Shown: positions 54,934 to 64,000 of the stretch, one piece after another
How positions within the stretch are numbered: position 1 is the stretch's first letter
Layout: the number at the start of each line of letters is the position of its first letter
Translations under genes and position numbers: made by a program
Notes under the pieces: model-generated
What the model was told of the DNA's origin: nothing
The model's input: only the letters and a program-made list of their open reading frames with translations
Databases searched by the model: none
Source of the DNA: Linanthus parryae
Taxonomy: Eukaryota; Streptophyta; Magnoliopsida; Ericales; Polemoniaceae
Direction: 5' to 3'
Length of the DNA stretch: 64,000 nucleotides
NCBI GenBank assembly: GCA_023055425.1
Contig: JALGPY010000001.1
Span: forward strand, 72,410,994-72,474,993

Positions 54934-56321
54934 TGAGTTTTGATGCAGGCTACACAATCGACTAAATTTATATAGATTCTTCATCAAACCCCTCCACTGA
55001 TCGCAGGACAAGCCATCATAACGTGATAAGAGAAAAACGATGTGTACCTTGTTTGTCTGAATGAACACGATACGTAGAATGATGTCCACGTCTCTATGAG
55101 TATCCATATCTAGGATTGTTCTGGAATCCCCTTCACATATTTGTGCTAATACGCGAAGAATGAGGCAAAGATCACGCAAAAACAGGCACCAAAGGCCGCA
55201 CGCCACACTATGAACGACACGCAAAGGGGGGGGGGTGACGGGTTGGCTTCGACCTCCTTGTCTGTCTTCCTTGCTTTGTTATTTTCACACAGTACTGACT
55301 TTATTATGAATATTATAATCTAGGAGTGTCTTTATATAGTTAATAACTCCTTATTTACTACATTTTTCCCCAATATTAATCCTGGGATTAGTCCACCTTG
55401 TAAATTAGTCCTACTAACTTTGCTTGTGGTTGCGCTTTGATCCTTTTGCTTAATTAGTCCAACTAATTAATGCCCAAATACAGTCTTATCCATTGGGTGT
55501 GTGACCCCATAGGTTTCTACTTAGCTGGTAGTAACAATTACTAACATAGAGCGGTGTCTAGCAACACATCTATGCCACACAACTAATAGAAATAGTCAGT
55601 GATCCGACAAAATTTGTGCCCAATGTTACCGTATTGTATTATCCCTTTGTCTCTATATCCGGATTGGACACGAGACAAAAATGTCACACTCGTATATCCA
55701 ATCAATAGTTTCTCGATCATGGGAATTGGCTTATCCATGCAGATAACATCAATATCCTATATTGATTTATATGAGTCTGGCCAGACATTCCATAAGCTCT
55801 ACCCCTCGAGTGGCCGTGGATATTTACTCCCACTATGTAGGAGGAACAAATTCTCTAACATCACTACCATCTCTTAGGTTTCTTCCAATTATGTCTGATA
55901 ACTGCCTTTATTGCTACCCAATCACAGTGTAGCGTTTGACGAGATCAAAACAAAATATTCCACAACTAGAGTATCTATTGACTTCGAGTCTAAATATTAC
56001 AATACCACAGTCCCTTACGAGAAGCACTTGTGACGTTAACATAATTTATATGTAGCCTTCTCGTGGTAAGTCAATCCAGTATGTCATTACTCCTAATGCA
56101 TACCCATGTGTTAGACATGACATTTCCATATCAGTCTACCCACATACTAGTCTATAGTGATCGTCATACTAATCAATATACTGGACTAGGGATATTTTAG
56201 ATAAAAAAACAAATCGTGATCTAAGGACTTCATTATATTAAATATCTCCATCTTGTGTAGTGAAAGTCGTTGAAACGACAACTTAAATAATAAAATTGCT
56301 TCTAGGGCATCTAATCCAACA
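54934..56321 (-). mobile_element. 5' LTR of copia element I
   Basis: About 1388 bp. On the minus strand it begins TGTTGGATTAGATGCCCTAG, a start typical of Tork-like copia LTRs, and ends near ...AAAACTCA before the PBS. The exact 3' end is uncertain by a few bases. ACTCT lies outside its start. A run of ten G lies at 55227-55236. Confidence 0.75.
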
Positions 56322-56545
56322 ACTCTTTGGGTGATTTTGTCCGAGCTTGGTCTTTCCCATTTCTGTACAACAGCGACTCAACGGTATTGGAAGCAGATTC
56401 GTTGAAAAAAGACTTGGATCTGGTGTACGCATATGGGTTTAGATCGGTAATGGTGGATACTGATTCAGAGAACCTTATGAATTCTTTGAATCGCAAATTG
56501 AAGGAAGAATTCTCAGTGGATCATGCATCGCCTCACTGGTTTTGA
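56322..56545 (+). pseudogene. RNase H-like (RVT_3) domain fragment
   Basis: LGDFVRAWSFPF, TVLEADSLKKDLDLVYAYGF and RSVMVDTDSENLMNSLN follow the RVT_3 pattern G.f..a.s...(a)eA.al..gl..a...G...v.vEtDS..lv..ln, including the DTDS block with a catalytic Asp. A stop lies at 56543-56545. The left end is cut by LTR I. It is the N-terminal and central part, while the fragment at 1-188 is a C-terminal part, of the same kind of domain. Confidence 0.6.
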
Positions 56546-57191
56546 AATGAACTAGTTGACTCAAGAGGTATCTAGAAAATTTGTGGTATTAAATGTTGCT
56601 ACTGTTGGTTGGATTTCTTGAAAAGTAATCAAGTTAGCCGATAAGTTATGTTATTATGGTTTAGGAACACCAAATGTACTAACTTGGTGTGTTGTTTGTC
56701 CTGAATTTGCGTGTAATGAATATTTAGCAGATTAAAATATGTCTTAAGTTTATATATTTCCCTATTTAAAAAAAAATGCATTTTTCATAAATCCAAAATA
56801 TTTGTAATACTAAAATTTTTAGAGGCCTAAATGTAATTGAAATTAACCAAAAATATTCCACAAAGATAAAAATGTATTCAAATTAACACAAAATAACAAA
56901 TAATGACTTCTTCTTAAAGTCGTTGTTCAAATTATTGGAGAACGTTGTGTTTTTTTTTTCAAAAAACAAATATAATTAAAAATGTATTAGTTATAACTAC
57001 AAATATAATTAAGTGTAATAAAAAATGCCTCAAATTTGATAATTAGTTTTCAATGGAGGGGTCATGGGGAGTTCCTCTTCTCACCCCACACAAGCCTAGA
57101 TAGTCCCCTTCTCAACCCCCCTATCACTACCCCTACCACCACTTCCTATTTCCCTTGAGAGGATGATAGACCACATTTTTCTTCACCCCAT
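56546..57191. other. Non-coding stretch
   Basis: AT-rich; nothing recognised apart from a motif TATTTGTAATAC.AAAA...TTAGAG.CC.AAATGTA near 56798-56835 that also occurs near 8268. Confidence 0.4.
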
Positions 57192-58080
57192 TGTAACGCC
57201 TCCAAGGTGATGACAAGCATGGGAAGTGCCATCCGTCCAAGGTGATGAACCTTATTGGGAACGAATTAGGACATCGGTTCTTAGTTAGTGCAACCCACGA
57301 TAGTCAAAACATCAATTATTCTAATGTAAATAAGATATAAAATCCAACCAAACGTTTGAAAATAATTTAAACGGCATTGTTCACTAAATGAAATTATTGA
57401 TGAAAGTACTATTTGTCTAATGAGACACAACTCGAAGACTTCGTCTTCGTCTCCCACCTTAGGGATAACATGTGGTGTTTTAAGATAGCCACCGCCGAAA
57501 CACAGAAAAATGCAAATTGTAAAAACTGAGTAAGCAACACACTACAACATGTAAAAATGAGTTTTAGGGCTAAATAATTAAAAATTGAAAAGATGAGTAT
57601 ATATATAGCGCTAAAATTAAAAAGTAATCATTCTCGATTAATCATTACGTTTGGCTGGGGCATATGCATGAGCGACCAGCAGGATCGATGTACACAGACT
57701 ATTTCACTTGAGTTTTAAGGGTCTTAGCCATACGTACTAGGGTCTATCAAACCCTATTTCACTTCGGTTTTAAGGGTCTTAGCCACACGTCATTACCCAC
57801 CCAAAAACATAGCTAACATGCCTTAAGTGTCGGCACCCCTATACCGCATTGACTCTTACAAGTATAGGTAGCACTCTATAACTTTCACAATAAGAAAAGA
57901 TATGTCTCTTCATGGTGCCCCCAGTCGTAGCCTTGATATACACAAAATGGAGGTTTCCATACCGGCGTCTCCGGCCGTAGCCATGACATAAAAAGAGAGG
58001 ATCGCGTACGTGTGCCTCCGCACTTATCCTTAACACAACAACCCTGTACATCGCCCTTAATCTATTAGAGTTGCATTATT
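57192..58080 (-). mobile_element. LTR G: minus-strand LTR fragment of the B/D/E type
   Basis: On the minus strand it ends GGAGGCGTTACA at 57192 and contains AGGGGTGCCGACACTTAAGG (57832-57851), identical in kind to B's GGTGCCGACACTTAAGG, and a TTACTCAG block. It also has one GGCTACGGCCGGAGACGCCG unit like the LTR E minisatellite. There is no PBS outside the end, so it is a solo or 3' LTR piece. Confidence 0.6.
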
Positions 58081-59140
58081 CATTCATCGTTTTCACAGTG
58101 TCCATATTTGATTCAAAAGAAATATTGTTTACACAAGTACTTTCAAACCGAGATATTCAAAATGAGTTTTCAGAATAGGGGATTGCTAGCATCGAAACTC
58201 TTAGTTGTTTTATCGAACATTTCAGATATTGCAAGATTCATTAATTTGGAAATTACAGATAATACATTTTGAATAGAAGAATTGCACATGCGTACATACA
58301 TGGATTGAAGACAGCTACACGCAAATAAGAGAGCTAGTACTCATCGTCTAAGAATTCAGAGTCTACAATACGCACATAGGCCTAAATGACTACAAAATTC
58401 AAAATCATTCTAGAAATGCACAGTGTCCTACGTGATATGTTAATGCATGACCCAAAATAGTTTCTCCAAATCAAACACACCCCTAAAGTAATTTATGAGA
58501 ACTTAATTATCATTTTGATATCAAGTCCAAATATTAAACAATAGTGACATATCAATTTTTAAAAAAACATGAAATTAAAAATAATTAAAACAAGCTCTTA
58601 AATATTATATTAATAAAATAATAATTTAGTACCAACTATTTCTTCTGATTAAATAAAAGATATTAAATTTATGTCAATCTAATACTTATAAGAAGTTAAT
58701 ACTAAAATAAATAAGGGAAACACATTTGCTTGTAATTATAAAGATCATATTTTGATAAAGAAAATGCTCTTGAATTTTCTCAAAAATCAGTTATCTTAAA
58801 TAATAAACTTACCAAGAAATTTACTCAATATAACATTGTTATTAACAATTCGTAAAACTTGTTTAGCATTTTATAAAATTAAATTTGGGCATGAAAAATT
58901 AATAATTAGGACGAAAACTAATAGTCAGCTAATTTCTTTAGAAACATGCTAAAACTAATTTATATTAATAAACTCTTTTAATGTTAATTTATAAAATAGC
59001 AAAATTATTTTCAGAATATAAATTAACCATCTATACTTAAAACTAATAATTAAGTTTTCTAAAAAACACTAATAATTAACGAAATTAAATATTTATAAAA
59101 AATAAGAATAGTTTAATTATTCCAATTTATTAATAAGTAG
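58081..59140. other. AT-rich non-coding stretch, probably LTR sequence of G or H
   Basis: Very AT-rich. AGCTAATTTCTTTAG near 58930 also occurs in LTR D (10812). No gene; orientation and ownership are unclear. Confidence 0.35.
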
Positions 59141-59256
59141 TTGCAGGTTCGTTTTCACTTACTTGTTACTACTAATCCTTGTATGAAATGGTAATTTCCT
59201 GTACGGAGGGCCCCACTTCGGTCTCGGGCTTGTGCCTGAGAATTGGGGGTGTTGCA
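59141..59256 (+). mobile_element. LTR H: 3' end of a B/D-type LTR
   Basis: Ends CTGAGAATTGGGGGTGTTGC and A at 59256, two bases before a PBS. The stretch GGAGGGCCCCACTTCGG resembles the CTCC.GG.CTCT region near the ends of LTRs B and E. This is a 5' LTR whose interior is interrupted soon after by element Z. Confidence 0.55.
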
Positions 59257-59258
59257 GC

Positions 59259-59270
59259 TGGTATCAGAGC
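59259..59270 (+). promoter_or_regulatory. Primer-binding site after LTR H (tRNA-iMet)
   Basis: TGGTATCAGAGC, two bases after the LTR end. Confidence 0.8.
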
Positions 59271-59650
59271 AATGACATCAATTTAGGACTGCATGGAAGA
59301 AACACTTTAAGCTAAAAGATTTGAAAGTAACAAGAGACAAGTTTGAACTTGAATCTCATTGGGCAAGGTAACAGCTTGAAAATGTATTAGTCTGGGACAT
59401 CTTTTTACCATTGGTTTTAACCCTGTGAGAGTTGAGTTTGGCCATTTTCAGCTTATTTTCCACCTGATACGAGGCAGAGATTTATAGATCATGATTGCAA
59501 AATTTGAGTAATTTTATGCATACTTTTGTTTGTTGGATATGATCGCGGGTGCGTGTTATGTGCAGGTAACAGGTGCCGAAAAATGCATGAGATTAACTTG
59601 GATGGGAGGCAGCGTGTCAGGAGAGCTGAGCAGAAAAAGAGGAAAAAATG

Positions 59651-60020
59651 CTAAGTTGTGCGTTCAAACGCAGGAGCTGCGTTCAAACGCACAAGATGGG
59701 AGCAGCAGGAAAAATGGCAGAAATTGGCTAAGTCCTGCGTTCAAACGCAGGCAGTCTGCGTTCAAACGCAGGAGTCAGAGACCAAGTGCAGAAAAGCTAA
59801 GTCCTGCGATCAAACGCAGGCGTGGTGCGTTCAAACGCAGGACTCAACACTCAAGAGAAGAAACGGCCAAGGGGTGCGTTCAAACGCAGAGGAGCTGCGT
59901 TCAAACGCATGGGTTCAGGAACCAGAAGAGGAAAAACGGCTAAGGCCTGCGTTCAAACGCAGAAGGGTGTGCGTTCATACGCACTGCGTTTGAACGCAGG
60001 AAGTGTGCGTTTGAACGCAC
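59651..60020 (+). repeat. U3 repeat block: five ~72 bp units with paired TGCGTTCAAACGCA palindromes
   Basis: Palindrome starts: 59659, 59678, 59736, 59757, 59805, 59826, 59875, 59896, 59948, 59970, 59985 and 60006. Eight are exact TGCGTTCAAACGCA. The copies at 59805 and 59970 have one change, and the last two are the reverse complement TGCGTTTGAACGCA. Within pairs the spacing is 19, 21, 21, 21, 22 and 21 bp; pair-to-pair spacing is 77, 69, 70 and 73 bp, then 37 bp to the inverted pair. Units begin with (G)GCTAAGTCC or a variant. The perfect 6-bp arms TGCGTT/AACGCA suggest a dimeric protein-binding site. Confidence 0.92.
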
Positions 60021-60103
60021 AGACGGGTTCCAGAAGCTTCCAGGACGGGTCTTTTCAAGGGTAAAACAGGAATTTCGTGCATCAGTTTTGGAGACTGTGG
60101 CAA

Positions 60104-60110
60104 TATAAAA
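60104..60110 (+). promoter_or_regulatory. TATA box of Athila LTR Z
   Basis: TATAAAA in GGCAATATAAAAGGAGG, 98 bp after the start of the last palindrome. Transcription would start ~30 bp downstream, near 60135-60145. Confidence 0.65.
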
Positions 60111-61118
60111 GGAGGTGTCCCAGCACTGTTTTAGGGTTACGAACACATACACACACACAGCTATCATCATCATCAGCAGCCAGTTTCACAGCAGCCAGGA
60201 ATTGGAGCAGAGCAGGATTGGAGCAGTTTTCCAGTATCTTCAGAAAAATAACTAGTTTGATCTTTTCTCTTTTTATGAAACGTTGTTTTTTAAATAATGC
60301 AAGCTAGCTAGACCTTTTGCCTAGGTTCTCGGTGAACCTAGGGTTTATGAATTCAGCAGACTTGGTTGTTTCGATTTTCAGATGCATGGCTAGCTAAGTC
60401 TTAATACAGGATGGTTTGTTTATTATTCTGTCTTTGATTTTATTTACATACATGAATGGCTTGATCACCCAGGAGTGTTACAGACAGGATCTGGTGCGCG
60501 AGAGTGACCAGTGAATGTTAGGAAGAAAAGACAGGATTTAGTACTCTGCCTTGATGGACCGAGAGGTGAAGAGAATCAGGGAACTAGCCCAGAAGCATTA
60601 GACCAACTGCTAGACGTTTAGGGGGAGACCGAGAGGAGAACCTGTAACCCTAGCAGACTTAGAACGAACCTGCAGATTTAGGTGGACCGAGAGGACCCGA
60701 AAATCTGCAGTCGAGTGATAGGTGCATGAGACCGAGAGGAGATTGTACTATTGGTATGCTGGCATAAACAAAACCACTGTGTGTTTCTGAAATCGAATAT
60801 ACTATGAAAGCTGGAGAGTAACCCTAGGGGATCCTGGAATCTAGATTTTTAGAATTATCAACTTTTACAACTACAACAATTTCTGCAAAATATTCAACAG
60901 AAAAATAAAATAAGCTTTTTACTGTTTTTATTTATTATAATTTAGTAGAGTCAAATCCCAAACCTTCCTCCTTTTTACAACTTTGTGCCTAATTCTAATT
61001 CTAATTAGCAATAACTTAAACTGTTCTCGTGGGTTCGACAACCAGAGTCACAATTACATACTCTATACTACTTGATCGTACACTTGCGAAAAAGCAGATA
61101 GTTTACGCTGTCAAGTTT

Positions 61119-61139
61119 TTGGCGCCGTTGCCGGGGAAC
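61119..61139 (+). promoter_or_regulatory. Primer-binding site of Athila element Z (tRNA-Asp)
   Basis: TTGGCGCCGTTGCCGGGGAA lies six bases after the LTR end; TGGCGCCGTTGCCGGGGA is complementary to the 3' end of plant tRNA-Asp, the primer known for Athila elements. Confidence 0.88.
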
Positions 61140-61257
61140 GGTTACAGTTTTTGTTAAAGAGACATTAGAATAAATCTCAGAGTTTTTCTTTTATTTTTAC
61201 AGTTACTTTCTTTCGACTTACTGCTCTTGAAATCTGATTTTCAGGCTATTCTAGTTT
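61140..61257 (+). other. Leader of element Z
   Basis: 118 bp of non-coding sequence between PBS and the gag start, pyrimidine-rich near the end (TTTTCAGGCTATTCTAG). The TTTTCAGG could be a splice acceptor. Confidence 0.4.
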
Positions 61258-64000
61258 ATGCCCAGATTGCCCCGCAAACTGGTATCACCACTCGAAGATC
61301 CCGAAAAACTTTTCAGAGAGCAAAGTCGCAGACACCGAGCCGCGATGTCTGAACACGGAGAAGACACCACGACCGAAACAGGAACACCCACAGGACAGCC
61401 GCAACGTACTCCAGCACAGATGGCTCTTTACATTGAAGAGCTGATAGCAGCAGGTTTTGCTGCCAGGAACAATCAGAGGACTTATAACAGGTCTGGAAGG
61501 GCGCTGGTCGAAAACTTTGAAGTCCCAACCGGAGGACATCAACCAGCTATTGTAGTGCCTCCCATTACAGCAGAGAACTTCGACCTGAAATCATCCACCA
61601 TTCAGACCGCCCAGACCCATTGTCCTTTTAATGGGAAAGCAGATGAAGATCCAAACGACTTCCTTGGAAAATTTGAGGATTACTGCAACAAGATTAAGTA
61701 TAGAGGGGTCGAAGCGGACACGCTAAAGCTGATTTTATTCCCATACTGTTTGTTCGGAACAGCAAAGGATTGGCTGGAGGCAAGACCACCAAGGTCTATC
61801 ACTACCTGGGAAGGGTGTGTTGCTGATTTCTTGGCAAAATTCTACCCTGCATCCCGCGTTATCAAGCTGCAGAGCGAGATCTTATCTTTCAAACAGCATA
61901 TGGGGGAGACAGTTGTAGATGCATGGGACAGGCTGATGAGACTCGTGAAAAAATTCCCCAACCACGGCTTCGGGGACGCAAAGATTCTGCAGGTATTCTA
62001 CCATGCACTTGACAGGGAGAATGCAGACAGGATTGACAGGGAAGCTGGGGGTAACTTTTTATACCATGTGGACAAAGATGGAGCATACGAACTGATGAAG
62101 CAATTAGCCAAACAGGATACTCGCCTGTTTGATGACCGCAGGCTCGCAGCAGCAGCAGAACCAGTGGTTGATGACAGGATTGACAATCTCACGAAAGTGG
62201 TACAGGACTTAGTCAAAAAGGTGTATACAGAAAAGAAGCCGGTGGCATCAGTGGACGAACCTGACTTTGACGCAGCAATTCTGGAGTTTCAGACCGAAGA
62301 TGCCAACTATGTTCAGCAGCAGTGGGATCCTAGTCGCTACAGACCAGGCACACGTGACCATCCAGGGTTTCGCTACGGAAATCCCAATGCAGCAGTGTAT
62401 GCACCAGGATTCCAGCACAGGCCACAGGCACAACAGACAGCTCCAGCTCAGCCTGCACAAGCAGCACCACAACTAAACCTGTCTCAGCAACATTTTGAGT
62501 CCTATATGGAGAAATTCAATAAGCAGTTGGAAACGAGATTCGCACAGATGGACTCATTAACTGCTGATGTAAGCCAGATGAAGATTGCTATCCGCAACTT
62601 GGAAGTACAGAATGGACAGCTTGCGCAGAACCAGGCAGAACGAGCCCCAGGGAATTTACCATCTAACACAGTGAACAATCCACGCGCTCAAATCAATGCT
62701 ATCACAACTCGGAGTGGAATTGCACTGCAGGATCCACCGTATCCCAGTCATGCACGCGCAGAAAAGTCAAAGATTATTGAACAGGAAGTGATTGACCGGG
62801 AAGACAGTTCAACCGCTAACCCTCAGAAAAGGGGTTCGGTCGAGCAGGAAGCAGCGCAGATGAATGAGGGTAATCCAGAGACAGTGCCAACTTCTAAGGA
62901 GGTTCCTTACCCTCTGAAGACACGTAAGAGAGATGACAGCAAAGACTACGCCAGATTTCTGGAGGTATTCAAGCAATTACAGATAAATATACCTTTTGCT
63001 GAAGCACTTGCCAAAATGCCTACTTATGCGAAATTTCTCAAAGATATCTTGTATGGTAGAAGGCGAATGAGTGACTTCGAAACAGTGAATCTGACGGCAG
63101 AAGCGAGCAGTTGTGTAAAAAATGGTCTACCACTGAAAAAGAAGGACCCTGGCAGCTTTGTTATTCCAGTGACCCTGGGCAGTGCATACACAGGAAAAGC
63201 CTTATGCGACTTGGGTGCCAGCATCAACTTGATGCCGCTGACCATCTTCAAAAGTCTGGGGGTCGGAGAGCCACGCCCAACAAGAATTATGCTTCAAATG
63301 GCTGACAGATCCGTGAAACCTGCCTATGGAGTAATTGAGGATATCCTGGTAAAAGTGGGAGAGCTTATTTTTCCAGCAGATTTTGTGATACTGGATATGG
63401 AGGCAGGAGAGGTTCCGCTGATCCTGGGCAGACCTTTCCTGGCGACTGGTGAAGCCATTATTAACTGCAAAAGTGGAGAGCTGTCCATGCAAATCAATGA
63501 AGAAAAAGTAAAATTTAATGTTTTCAAATCTCTCCAACTTCCCGATCATTATGGGCATGAAAACTGTTTTGCAGTAGAGGTAATTGATGATCTGGAAAGC
63601 GATGAGATAGAAGATCTATGGGATGAAGTTGAAGACATATTTCCAGAAGAAACAGAAGAGCAACAGGATGAGCAGATCATGGGAACAGAAAGCTGGGTCA
63701 GGCTATACAGGGATGAAGGAGGCGAGCAGAAAATGACACTGGTTCCGTCACTCCAGGAACCACCAGCCCTGGAATTAAAACAGTTGCCAGAACACCTCAG
63801 GTATGCTTTTATTGGTGAAAATAATACCCTGCCAGTAATCGTTTCTTCTCTTTTATCTCAGGAACAGGAACAAAAGTTACTGGAGGTACTCCGAGAGCAT
63901 AAAGAAGCCATAGGATGGACAATAGCAGATTTGAAGGGAATCAGTCCTGATTATTGCATGCACAAGATAAGAATCGAAGACGGAAAGAAGCCAGTCATCC
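61258..64000 (+). CDS. Athila gag-protease-reverse transcriptase polyprotein (runs off the window)
   Basis: The ATG at 61258 (MPRLPRKLVSPLEDPEKLFR) opens a frame of 914 codons with no stop up to the window edge. Gag, residues ~122-300: CPFNGKADEDPNDFLGKFED, TAKDWLEARPPRSITTWEG and MGETVVDAWDRLMRLVKKFP, the Athila/Ty3 gag pattern. No CCHC knuckle is seen where one is usual. Residues ~478-485 carry INAITTRSG, an Athila-type motif. Protease, residues ~630-770: ALCDLGASINLMPL with catalytic D651, and VPLILGRPFLATGEAIINCK. RT begins near residue 847 (RYAFIGENNTLPVIVSSLLS, KAIGW-type block AIGWTIADLKGISPDYC) and is cut by the edge, before the YVDD. A second in-frame ATG at 61345 (MSEHGED) is possible. 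The unbroken frame suggests a young, possibly active copy. Confidence 0.93.
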   Translation, partial: MPRLPRKLVSPLEDPEKLFREQSRRHRAAMSEHGEDTTTETGTPTGQPQRTPAQMALYIEELIAAGFAARNNQRTYNRSGRALVENFEVPTGGHQPAIVVPPITAENFDLKSSTIQTAQTHCPFNGKADEDPNDFLGKFEDYCNKIKYRGVEADTLKLILFPYCLFGTAKDWLEARPPRSITTWEGCVADFLAKFYPASRVIKLQSEILSFKQHMGETVVDAWDRLMRLVKKFPNHGFGDAKILQVFYHALDRENADRIDREAGGNFLYHVDKDGAYELMKQLAKQDTRLFDDRRLAAAAEPVVDDRIDNLTKVVQDLVKKVYTEKKPVASVDEPDFDAAILEFQTEDANYVQQQWDPSRYRPGTRDHPGFRYGNPNAAVYAPGFQHRPQAQQTAPAQPAQAAPQLNLSQQHFESYMEKFNKQLETRFAQMDSLTADVSQMKIAIRNLEVQNGQLAQNQAERAPGNLPSNTVNNPRAQINAITTRSGIALQDPPYPSHARAEKSKIIEQEVIDREDSSTANPQKRGSVEQEAAQMNEGNPETVPTSKEVPYPLKTRKRDDSKDYARFLEVFKQLQINIPFAEALAKMPTYAKFLKDILYGRRRMSDFETVNLTAEASSCVKNGLPLKKKDPGSFVIPVTLGSAYTGKALCDLGASINLMPLTIFKSLGVGEPRPTRIMLQMADRSVKPAYGVIEDILVKVGELIFPADFVILDMEAGEVPLILGRPFLATGEAIINCKSGELSMQINEEKVKFNVFKSLQLPDHYGHENCFAVEVIDDLESDEIEDLWDEVEDIFPEETEEQQDEQIMGTESWVRLYRDEGGEQKMTLVPSLQEPPALELKQLPEHLRYAFIGENNTLPVIVSSLLSQEQEQKLLEVLREHKEAIGWTIADLKGISPDYCMHKIRIEDGKKPVI

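Larger units (their letters stand above)
59465..61113 (+). mobile_element. 5' LTR of Athila element Z
   Basis: The right end is firm: CACTTGCGAAAAAGCAGATA, GTTTACGCTGTCA, then the tRNA-Asp PBS. The left end is a guess (TGATACGAGG at 59465). Contents in order: a palindrome-rich repeat block (59651-60020), a TATA box (60104), a transcribed leader-like part and repeated GACCGAGAGG words. The start/end pattern and ACCGAG words are shared with solo LTR X. Confidence 0.7.

Noticed and set aside
59651..60020. CRISPR-like look of short palindromic repeats with spacers
   Set aside because: Repeats are 14 bp, spacing is 21 or ~72 bp, spacers are related to each other, and the setting is a plant LTR.
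59530..60064. ORFs rich in CVQTQ, RSNA or AFKRR
   Set aside because: They are reading-frame shadows of the repeated TGCGTTCAAACGCA palindrome in the LTR U3.

Overview
The window is nuclear DNA of a flowering plant, most likely a eudicot. The evidence is plant-type LTR retrotransposon lineages (Athila, Tat-like Ty3/gypsy, SIRE-like and Tork-like Ty1/copia), tRNA-iMet and tRNA-Asp primer-binding sites, a plant mobile domain (PMD) protein, a NET4-type actin-binding exon, GT-AG introns and AT-rich spacers. There is almost no ordinary host gene. The window is a stack of retroelements inserted into one another. All calls come from reading the sequence; no searches were run.

Left end (1-9.7 kb): a fragment of an RNase H-like domain, one minus-strand exon of a NETWORKED/NET4-like gene (398-509) and its probable 5' UTR exon near 5.3-5.46 kb. 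Between these lie a Tourist-like MITE and a small tandem duplication. At 6-7.2 kb a ~100 bp tRNA-derived SINE is split by a 1040 bp Athila-type solo LTR exactly between its A and B boxes. A second Athila-type LTR end and its 3' untranslated part follow.

Middle (9.7-52.8 kb): element D (2.4 kb LTR, iMet PBS, small ORF) is followed by a plant-transposon-type ORF and then a broken SIRE-like copia element F. F is interrupted twice. The first interruption is a non-coding long-LTR element B (14916-31967, TSD GAGAG). The second is a Tat-like Ty3/gypsy element C (33405-48048, TSD CCTAT). B is itself interrupted: its 5' LTR by element A (15983-22182, TSD TCCAA) and its 3' LTR by a solo LTR of the C family (29806-30432). 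C carries a damaged gag-pol, a 54-bp repeat array with a repeated hairpin and, in antisense, a six-exon gene for a 1302-residue PMD protein that reads without a break. A truncated B-type LTR, E, with minisatellites, ends the stack.

Right end (52.8-64 kb): a minus-strand Tork-like copia (5' LTR, long leader, start of gag), an RNase H-like fragment, two long-LTR fragments G and H, and then an Athila element Z. Z's LTR holds five ~72 bp repeats carrying twelve copies of the palindrome TGCGTTCAAACGCA, mostly in pairs 19-22 bp apart and just upstream of its TATA box. Z's gag-protease-RT frame is open from 61258 to the window edge (914 codons).

Relative age by eye from LTR pairs: A (~1% different) and C (~1.5%) are young, B (~7%) is older, and F is oldest because it hosts B and C.
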